From Pseudonocardia terrae (lineage in GTDB: Bacteria > Actinomycetota > Actinomycetes > Mycobacteriales > Pseudonocardiaceae), in contig NZ_JAJTTE010000046.1 in NCBI RefSeq assembly GCF_021343995.1, forward strand, positions 1 to 61,173: a stretch of 61,173 nt of DNA. The letters are read 5' to 3'. The translations under genes and the position numbers were made by a program. This document shows positions 55,467 to 61,173 of this stretch, one piece after another. Numbering within the stretch: the first letter of the stretch is position 1; the number at the start of each line of letters is the position of its first letter. The notes under the pieces are model-generated. The model had not been told where the DNA came from. It ran no database searches and saw nothing but the letters and a program-made list of their open reading frames with translations.

Positions 55467-55951
55467 GGCCGGAACTGTGTCATCCGGACGGAGCAGTGAC
55501 GATCACCGGGGTCGGACAGAGGGCCGTCCCACGCCGTTCCGGAGCCATTTCGGACCCGTTTTCGTGGCCGGGGCCACTCGAATCGACCGTTCTCCGGGCC
55601 TTCTTCGGGTCGAACGGCGGCCTGTGACCCGCACCGAATTCTTCACGCGATCGTGTCGGCCGAGCCGGGAACCGATCACCTGTCAGCGTCCCGACCTGCC
55701 GTTCTCCGACCACTTCCCCGAGTGGGTGACAGTTGCTCCGCGGGTGGATCTTCACGCAGCGTGAACAGTACCGCCCGGCCGACGGAATCGGAGCGGGAAA
55801 GCGACAGGAATGGGCTCGACCCATCGCCGATCGGACAATTGCCGTCGATCTGGAACGCCCGATCACGCAATGTCCGGTCATTCCCGCGCGCCTTTCCGCG
55901 GCCCGGATCACACTTGACCGACACACGGATCGCGACCTACCGTCGTCGTCA

Positions 55952-56065
55952 GGTCAAGAGCGCCAGCGCCAAGCCCCGGCTCGCTGGCCGGCAACCCTCC
56001 TCCGCGGTGGGGTGCTCCGGGTGACGACCGGGCCGCCGCGCACCCGCGGCCGGCAAGCGCGGACC
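55952..56065 (+). ncRNA. SAM-IV riboswitch
   Basis: The segment begins GGTCAAGAGCGCCAGCGCC, continues AAGCCCCGGCTCGCTGGCCG, GCAACCCTCCTCCGCGGTGG, GGTGCTCCGGGTGACGACC, and closes with CGGCAAGCGCGGACC. This matches the actinobacterial SAM-IV aptamer almost base for base, including the GCAACCCTCC internal loop and the 3' pseudoknot segment. It ends 56 bases before the start of the PLP enzyme gene and should lower its expression when SAM is high. Confidence 0.92.
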
Positions 56066-56103
56066 CTCACGTCCGGCACCTCGTGCCGTACCGGGTCCTG
56101 AGT

Positions 56104-56117
56104 GATCCGGGAGGATC
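56104..56117 (+). promoter_or_regulatory. Hairpin hiding the ribosome site behind the riboswitch
   Basis: GATCC (56104-56108) pairs with GGATC (56113-56117) around GGGA, enclosing the ribosome site GGAGG (56110-56114) five to eleven bases before ATG 56122. Control is therefore probably at translation. Confidence 0.55.
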
Positions 56118-56121
56118 CACG

Positions 56122-57603
56122 ATGTCCGACGTCCGTACCCAGGCCGTCCGAGGGCCGCTCTGCACCGAGGCTCCCGGCTGCACCGCCGCGGAGGAGCCCA
56201 CGCGCACCGCGACCACCACAATCCGCGCGACGGCAACCTCGACCACGACGCCCACCACGACGCCCACCAGGACCCAGGCGCCCACGCCCCTGCCAGAGCT
56301 GGTCGGCACCGGGCTCCCGGTCCCGCTGGTCGACGGCCGCACCGTGCCCTACGCGAACCTCGACCTCGCCGCGAGCGCCCCCGCCCTGCGCGCGGTCGCC
56401 GACCACGTCGCCGAGCTGCTCCCCTACTACTCGAGCGTGCACCGCGGCGCCGGCTACGCCTCGCAGGTCTGCACCTCGGTCCTCGAGGGCGCCCGGGAGA
56501 CCGTGGCCCGGTTCGTCGGGGCGCGCGCCGACGACGTCGTCGTGTTCACCCGCAACACCACCGACGCGCTGAACCTGCTCGCCGGTGCGGTTCCCGGCGC
56601 GACGCTCTGCCTGGACGTCGAGCACCACGCCACGCTGCTCGCCTGGCGCGACACCGACCACCGCGTGCTGCGGGCCCCGGACACCGTCGACGAGACCCTC
56701 GAGCTCCTGCGCGACGCGCTGACCGCCGAGCCCACCGCGCTGCTGGCGGTCACCGGCGCCTCCAACGTGACCGGCGAGATCCTGCCGATCGACGAGATCT
56801 GCGCGATCGCGCACGCCGCGGGCACCCGGGTGGTGCTCGACGCCGCCCAGCTCGCCCCGCACCGGCGGGTCGACATCGCCGCGTCCGGTGTGGACTACGT
56901 CGTGCTGTCCGGGCACAAGCTCTACGCCCCCTACGGCGCCGGCGCGCTGATCGGGCGGCGGGACTGGCTCGACGTCGCCACCCCGTACCTCGCCGGCGGC
57001 GGCGCGGTCCGCTCGGTCGGCGTGGCGGACCGCACCGCCGAGGTCAGCTGGGCCCCGGCACCGCACCGGCACGAGGCCGGCACGCCGAACGTCCTCGGCG
57101 CCGCCGCGATCGCCGCCGCCTGCCGCGCCCTGGACCCGGTGATCGACGAGGTCGCGCCCGCGCACGAGCGGGCCCTGCTCGCCCGCCTGGTCGACGGGCT
57201 GTCCGGGATCACCGGCGTCCGCCCGCTGCGGATCTGGGCCGACGCCCCGGACCGGGTGGCCGTCGCCTCCTTCACGGTCGCCGACGTCCCGGCCGGGCTC
57301 GTCGCGACGGCGCTGTCCGCCGAGCACGGCATCGGGGTGCGCGACGGCCGCTTCTGCGCCCACCCGCTGCTCGCGCGGCTCGCCGGCGGGGCCGACGCCG
57401 TGCGCGTCAGCCTCGGCCTGAACACCACCGTGGAGGACGTCGACGGGCTGGTCGCGGCCGTCCGTGCGATCGCGACCTCCGGCCCGGAGTGGGACTACCG
57501 GGAGGTCGACGGCCGCTGGACCCCGACCCCGGACCCGCGCGACCTCGACCCGCTGCGGCTCGGCGCCGTCGCCGGGCCGGGCGGGGCGGCCTGCGGGCAC
57601 TGA
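56122..57603 (+). CDS. Class V aminotransferase, cysteine-desulfurase-like
   Basis: 493 residues. After a Thr/Pro-rich, low-complexity N-terminus (about 26-58, e.g. TATSTTTPTTTPTRTQ) comes a SufS-like PLP fold: DLAASAPALRAVADHVAELL, SSVHRGAGYASQVCTSVLEG, VVLDAAQLAPHRRVDIAASG and the PLP lysine in VLSGHKLYAPYGAGAL (Lys266). RDGRFCAHP places Cys412 where SufS has its persulfide cysteine. It probably removes sulfur from cysteine or a related compound. Expression is governed by the SAM-IV riboswitch. A terminator hairpin follows. Confidence 0.87.
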   Translation: MSDVRTQAVRGPLCTEAPGCTAAEEPTRTATTTIRATATSTTTPTTTPTRTQAPTPLPELVGTGLPVPLVDGRTVPYANLDLAASAPALRAVADHVAELLPYYSSVHRGAGYASQVCTSVLEGARETVARFVGARADDVVVFTRNTTDALNLLAGAVPGATLCLDVEHHATLLAWRDTDHRVLRAPDTVDETLELLRDALTAEPTALLAVTGASNVTGEILPIDEICAIAHAAGTRVVLDAAQLAPHRRVDIAASGVDYVVLSGHKLYAPYGAGALIGRRDWLDVATPYLAGGGAVRSVGVADRTAEVSWAPAPHRHEAGTPNVLGAAAIAAACRALDPVIDEVAPAHERALLARLVDGLSGITGVRPLRIWADAPDRVAVASFTVADVPAGLVATALSAEHGIGVRDGRFCAHPLLARLAGGADAVRVSLGLNTTVEDVDGLVAAVRAIATSGPEWDYREVDGRWTPTPDPRDLDPLRLGAVAGPGGAACGH

Positions 57604-57630
57604 GCCGAGCAGGACCAGCGGGTGCCCGTC

Positions 57631-57657
57631 GCCGAGCGGCGGGGCACACCGCTCGGC
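57631..57657 (+). terminator. Terminator after the desulfurase-like gene
   Basis: GCCGAGCGG (57631-57639) and CCGCTCGGC (57649-57657) form a perfect 9-bp stem, 27 bases after the stop. Confidence 0.7.
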
Positions 57658-57771
57658 CTGTGCGGTCGGGTGTACGGGCGCATCGTCGGCGCGTCACCGT
57701 CGTTTCCCCGCAGGCGTGGGTGGTACACCCACCCCGGGCGACGACCGGGTCGCGGCGAGCACGGAGAGTAG

Positions 57772-60036
57772 ATGGCAGACGACGCAGCGCTGGCCCACGG
57801 ACAGGCCGGGGAGAGCGCGGAGCAGCAGACCCACGAGCCCAGCGAGATCACCTACGCGGAGCATCTGCATCCCGCGCGTCCCCGCACGCTCCGGCACCGG
57901 GCCCGGGCCAAGTCGCCCGTCGTCCGGCGGTCGGTCGCGAAGGACGGCGCGGCGACCGGCGAGAACCCGGCGTACGTGTCGTGGCTGCTCAGCCAGTCGA
58001 TGCTCGCCGACGCCAACGAGATCGCCCGACAGTTCTCCGGCCAGGGCACGATGTGGCAGAACCCGTTCGCCGACCCGGGTCCGCGCCAGGCCGTCGAGTC
58101 GGCCTCGGTGTGGTTCACGGCCTACCCGATCTCGCTGATCACGCGGCCCGGCGAGTCCTTCCTCTGCGCGCTGGGCGACGAGGCGCTCTGGAACGCCTTC
58201 TGCACCATCGGCATCGAGGCGATCCACACCGGACCGGTCAAGCGCGCGGGCGGCATCTCCGGCTGGCAGTTCACGTCCAGCGTGGACGGCCACTTCGACC
58301 GGATCGGCACCGAGATCGACCCGGCCTTCGGCACGGAGGCCGAGTTCCGCGCGATGTGCGGCATGGCCACCTGGTCCGGCGGCACGATCATCGACGACAT
58401 CGTGCCCGGCCACACCGGCAAGGGGGCGGACTTCCGGCTCGCCGAGCTGAAGTACGGCGACTACCCGGGCATCTACCACATGGTGGAGATCGAGGAGGAG
58501 GACTGGAACCTCCTGCCCGAGGTCCCGCCGGGCCGGGACTCGGTGAACCTCGACGGGCCCACCGAGGAGGCCCTCGAGAAGGCCGGGTACATCATCGGCC
58601 GGCTGCAGCGGGTGATCTTCTACGCCCCGGGCGTCAAGGAGACGAACTGGAGCGCGACCAAGCCGGTGGTCGGCGTCGACGGGGTGGCCCGCCGGTGGGT
58701 GTACCTGCACTACTTCAAGGACGGCCAGCCCTCGATCAACTGGCTCGACCCGTCCTTCGCCGGGATGCGCCTGGTGATCGGCGACGCCGTGCACTCGCTG
58801 GCCGACCTCGGCTCCGGCGCGCTGCGGCTCGACGCCAACGGCTTCCTCGGCGTCGAGAAGAGCGCCGAGGGCATGCCGGCCTGGTCCGAGGGCCACCCGC
58901 TCTCCTCCGCGGCCAACCACCTCATCGCCAGCATGGTGCGCAAGCTGGGCGGGTTCACCTTCCAGGAGCTGAACCTGACGATCGACGACATCCGCGCCAC
59001 CGCCGAGGCCGGCCCGGACCTGTCGTACGACTTCGTCAACCGCCCCGCCTACCACCACGCGCTGGTCACCGGCGACACCGAGTTCCTGCGGCTGACCCAG
59101 CGGACCTCGCTCGAGCTGGGCGTCGACCCGGCCGGGCTGGTGCACGCCCTGCAGAACCACGACGAGCTGACCTACGAGCTCGTGCACTGGGCGAACGGGC
59201 ACCGCGACGACGTCTACGCCTTCGCCGGCGAGGAGCTCACCGGCGAGCAGCTCGCCGAGTGGATCCGCGCCGACCTCACCGCGACGCTGACCGGCGAGAA
59301 CGCGCCGTACAACCAGGTGTTCACCACCAACGGCATCGCCTGCACCACCGCGACCGTCATTGCCGCGACGCTCGGGCTGTCCTCGCTCGACGCGATCACG
59401 GACGACGACGTCCCCGAGATCATGCGCGTCCACCTGCTGCTGGCCATGTACAACGCCTTGCAGCCCGGTGTGTTCGCCCTCTCCGGCTGGGACCTCACCG
59501 GCATGCTCACCCTGCCGGCCGAGGAGGTCGCCGAGCTGATCGGCGAGGGCGACACCCGCTGGATCCACCGCGCCGCACACGACCTCATGGGCGTGGCGCC
59601 GCACGCCGTGAAGTCGGCGTCCGGGATGCCCCGGGGCCGTTCGCTGTACGGGCCGCTGCCCGCGCAGCTCGAGGACGAGCGCAGCTTCGCCCGCCAGCTG
59701 CAGGCGATCCTGGCCGTCCGGTCCCGCTACGGGATCGCGGTCGCGCGGCAGGTCGACATCCCGGACGTCTCGCACCGCGGGATGCTCGTGCTGGTCCACG
59801 AGCTCGACCCGGGCGAGGACGGCGGCCGCCGGATGCACGTCACGGTGCTGAACTTCGCCGCCGAGGCCGTGGCCGGCACCGTGCGCTCCGAGCACCTGGT
59901 CCCCGGCAGCCGGGTCGTCGACATGTTCACGGACAAGGAGTGCGGCGTCGTCGACGACCTGCAGGCCTTCGTCGTGGAGCTGGAGCCGCGCCAGGGCCAC
60001 TCGCTGCTGCTCGAGGTGCCCGCCGAACCGCATTGA
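57772..60036 (+). CDS. GH13-family enzyme, trehalose synthase-like
   Basis: 754 residues. An alpha-amylase-superfamily barrel spans about 90-600: the region I equivalent IIDDIVPGHTGKGADF (about 206-221), the nucleophile Asp354 in GALRLDANGFLGVEK, FTFQELNLT with the likely acid Glu399, and QNHDELTYELVHW (462-474). A C-terminal beta domain follows (MLVLVHELDPGEDGGRRMHV). It lacks the usual TreS N-terminal sequence; I infer maltose/trehalose interconversion or glucosyl transfer, with moderate confidence. ATG 57772 has GGAGAG upstream. It stands alone between two terminators. Confidence 0.75.
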   Translation: MADDAALAHGQAGESAEQQTHEPSEITYAEHLHPARPRTLRHRARAKSPVVRRSVAKDGAATGENPAYVSWLLSQSMLADANEIARQFSGQGTMWQNPFADPGPRQAVESASVWFTAYPISLITRPGESFLCALGDEALWNAFCTIGIEAIHTGPVKRAGGISGWQFTSSVDGHFDRIGTEIDPAFGTEAEFRAMCGMATWSGGTIIDDIVPGHTGKGADFRLAELKYGDYPGIYHMVEIEEEDWNLLPEVPPGRDSVNLDGPTEEALEKAGYIIGRLQRVIFYAPGVKETNWSATKPVVGVDGVARRWVYLHYFKDGQPSINWLDPSFAGMRLVIGDAVHSLADLGSGALRLDANGFLGVEKSAEGMPAWSEGHPLSSAANHLIASMVRKLGGFTFQELNLTIDDIRATAEAGPDLSYDFVNRPAYHHALVTGDTEFLRLTQRTSLELGVDPAGLVHALQNHDELTYELVHWANGHRDDVYAFAGEELTGEQLAEWIRADLTATLTGENAPYNQVFTTNGIACTTATVIAATLGLSSLDAITDDDVPEIMRVHLLLAMYNALQPGVFALSGWDLTGMLTLPAEEVAELIGEGDTRWIHRAAHDLMGVAPHAVKSASGMPRGRSLYGPLPAQLEDERSFARQLQAILAVRSRYGIAVARQVDIPDVSHRGMLVLVHELDPGEDGGRRMHVTVLNFAAEAVAGTVRSEHLVPGSRVVDMFTDKECGVVDDLQAFVVELEPRQGHSLLLEVPAEPH

Positions 60037-60049
60037 CGCACCTGTGCGT

Positions 60050-60077
60050 GGTACGTGGTGCCGGAACACCACTTACC
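60050..60077. terminator. Terminator between convergent genes
   Basis: GGTACGTGGTG (60050-60060) pairs with CACCACTTACC (60067-60077) around CCGGAA with one mismatch. It lies between the GH13 gene and the convergent PRPP synthetase gene. Confidence 0.65.
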
Positions 60078-60101
60078 GCCCACGGGCGGCGGAGCCACAG
60101 G

Positions 60102-61173
60102 TCAGAAGGGGTGGTTCTGGCCGCCGAAGACCTCGCTGACCGAGTCGTTGGTGAAGATCCGCCGGATCGAGTCGGCGAGCAGCGGCGCGCAGGACACGAC
60201 GTGCACGGTGTCCGGGGCGCCGGGCCTCAGCGGGATCGTGTCCGTCACGACGATCTGCTCGAAGGGCGACGCGGCGAGGTTCTCGTAGGCCTTCCCGCTG
60301 AACACGGCGTGGGTCGCGGCCGCGACCACCCGCCGCGCACCCGCCCGGGCGACGGCCTCTCCGGCGGCGCACAGCGTGCCCGCGGTGTCGATGATGTCGT
60401 CGACGATGATCGCGGTCCTGCCGCGGACGTCGCCGATCACGTGGCCGATCTGGGCGACCTGCTGCTGCGGGCGCTCCTTGTCCAGGATCGCCAGGCCGGC
60501 GCCGAGCCGCGTGGCGAACTGCTTGTTCAGCTTGACCCGCCCCGCATCGGGCGCGACGACGACCAGGTCCTCCCCGGCGAGGCCCGCCGGCCCCGTGAAG
60601 TGGTCGGCCAGCATCATCAGCGCCGTCATGTGGTCCACCGGGACCTGGAAGAAGCCCTGCAGCTGCCCGGCGTGCAGGTCCATGGTCAGCACCCGGTCGA
60701 CGCCGACGGCCTCGAGCGTGCGGGCCACGACGCGGGCCGAGATCGGCTCGCGCGCCGCCGACTTCTTGTCCTGCCGCGAGTAGCCGTACCAGGGCGTCAC
60801 GGCGATCACGCGGTGCGCGCTCGCGCCGACCGCGGCGTCGATCATGACGAGCAGCTCGAGGAAGGCGTCGTTGGCGTTCACGCCGGTCTCGGGGTTGCCG
60901 CACATGGGCTGGACGAGGAAGACGTCCGCCCCGCGGATCGACTCCTCGAACCGGCAGTACACCTCGTCGTTGGAGAAGGTCCTCAACGTGATCGGTCCGG
61001 GCGTGATCCCGAGCCGCGCGCCGATGGCCTCCGCCAGCGCGGGATTGGCCCGCCCCGAGAAGAGCATGAGCCGCTTGTCGTACCCGGTGCGCAGCGAGCA
61101 GCCGTCTGAGCCGTCAGGGCCGTCGGAGCCGTCGGAGCCGTCGGAGCCGTCGGAGCCGTCGGAGCCGTCGGAG
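60102..61173 (-). CDS. prs: Ribose-phosphate pyrophosphokinase (PRPP synthetase), 5' end outside
   Basis: At least 321 residues are standard Prs: LMLFSGRANPALAEAIGARL, TRTF-type RTFSNDEVYCRFEESIRG, VIAVTPWYGYSRQDKKSAAR, MDLHAGQLQGFFQVPVDHM, and the PRPP loop IIVDDIIDTAGTLCAAGEAV. It makes PRPP from ribose 5-phosphate and ATP. An in-frame ATG at 61067 lacks a ribosome site and would remove residues that precede LFSGR in other Prs proteins. The frame stays open to the window edge through a repeat coding for Ser-Asp-Gly, so I treat the gene as partial. Confidence 0.88.
   Translation of the reverse strand, partial: SDGSDGSDGSDGSDGSDGPDGSDGCSLRTGYDKRLMLFSGRANPALAEAIGARLGITPGPITLRTFSNDEVYCRFEESIRGADVFLVQPMCGNPETGVNANDAFLELLVMIDAAVGASAHRVIAVTPWYGYSRQDKKSAAREPISARVVARTLEAVGVDRVLTMDLHAGQLQGFFQVPVDHMTALMMLADHFTGPAGLAGEDLVVVAPDAGRVKLNKQFATRLGAGLAILDKERPQQQVAQIGHVIGDVRGRTAIIVDDIIDTAGTLCAAGEAVARAGARRVVAAATHAVFSGKAYENLAASPFEQIVVTDTIPLRPGAPDTVHVVSCAPLLADSIRRIFTNDSVSEVFGGQNHPF
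61101..61173. repeat. 9-bp tandem repeat at the start of prs
   Basis: GCCGTCGGA is repeated in tandem from 61101 to the window end, eight full copies with the first two degenerate. In the prs frame it codes for repeated Ser-Asp-Gly. The array may continue beyond the window. Confidence 0.85.

Noticed and set aside
55456..56024. Plus-strand ORFs across the riboswitch and its upstream region
   Set aside because: They overlap the SAM-IV aptamer and lack ribosome sites and motifs.

Overview
The window looks like a chromosomal segment of a high-GC actinomycete. The best guess is Pseudonocardia or a close relative, and this is inferred from gene content and style rather than from a marker gene. Supporting signs are the very high GC, frequent GTG and TTG starts, four-base ATGA/GTGA overlaps, a HAIR-type heat-shock operator, a UdgX uracil-DNA glycosylase, a SAM-IV riboswitch and an actinobacterial-type Cys leader peptide. 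I saw no rRNA, tRNA, CRISPR array or intact insertion sequence.

Layout. 1-543: intergenic repeats. 544-5228: DeoR regulator divergent from a sodium/solute symporter with a small partner protein, then YigZ and UdgX. 5829-19328: a catabolic island. On the minus strand are a TetR regulator, an acyl-CoA ligase, an enoyl-CoA hydratase and a paired acyl-CoA dehydrogenase. Divergent from them is a plus-strand operon with an HpaB-type oxygenase-like protein, a branched-chain-type ABC importer with fused permease, an alpha/beta hydrolase and a MaoC hydratase. 19469-20662: small YrhK and zinc-ribbon proteins and Hsp20. 21465-28680: an inositol-type locus (IolE-, IolG- and IolH-like proteins, sugar transporter, Usp) with a LacI regulator and a perfect 18-bp operator, then a second LacI. 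28778-37998: a monooxygenase-like protein, a decayed hydrolase, a two-component system, an acyl-CoA cluster and a TetR/Ohr pair. 38074-44651: two MFS exporters/importers with MarR and TetR regulators and an MBL hydrolase. 44652-48931: repeat-rich region around an AbiEi-like gene, a DksA-type protein and a flavin oxidoreductase. 49116-57603: a sulfur locus. 57772-61173: a GH13 enzyme and the 3' part of PRPP synthetase.

The most interesting region is 49116-57603. On the minus strand a 28-residue Cys-containing leader peptide precedes five genes: a small secreted protein, an exported SBP56/methanethiol-oxidase-type protein, a large membrane protein with an extracytoplasmic domain, a YeeE/YedE sulfur transporter and another small secreted protein. 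Divergent from these, a SAM-IV riboswitch precedes a cysteine-desulfurase-like PLP enzyme. Together they suggest a cell-surface pathway for organic sulfur (perhaps methanethiol) that is sensed through cysteine on one side and SAM on the other. The grouping is my inference; the individual parts are visible in the sequence.

The second striking theme is non-coding. At least three dispersed repeat families fill the gaps between genes. They are ~65-bp units bounded by TGATCA with a palindromic core (one array has a ~92-bp period), ~21-bp GCGAGTCGG arrays, and a CACACCCCGTCGACGG family. The TGATCA arrays whose flanking genes are both visible lie between convergent genes.
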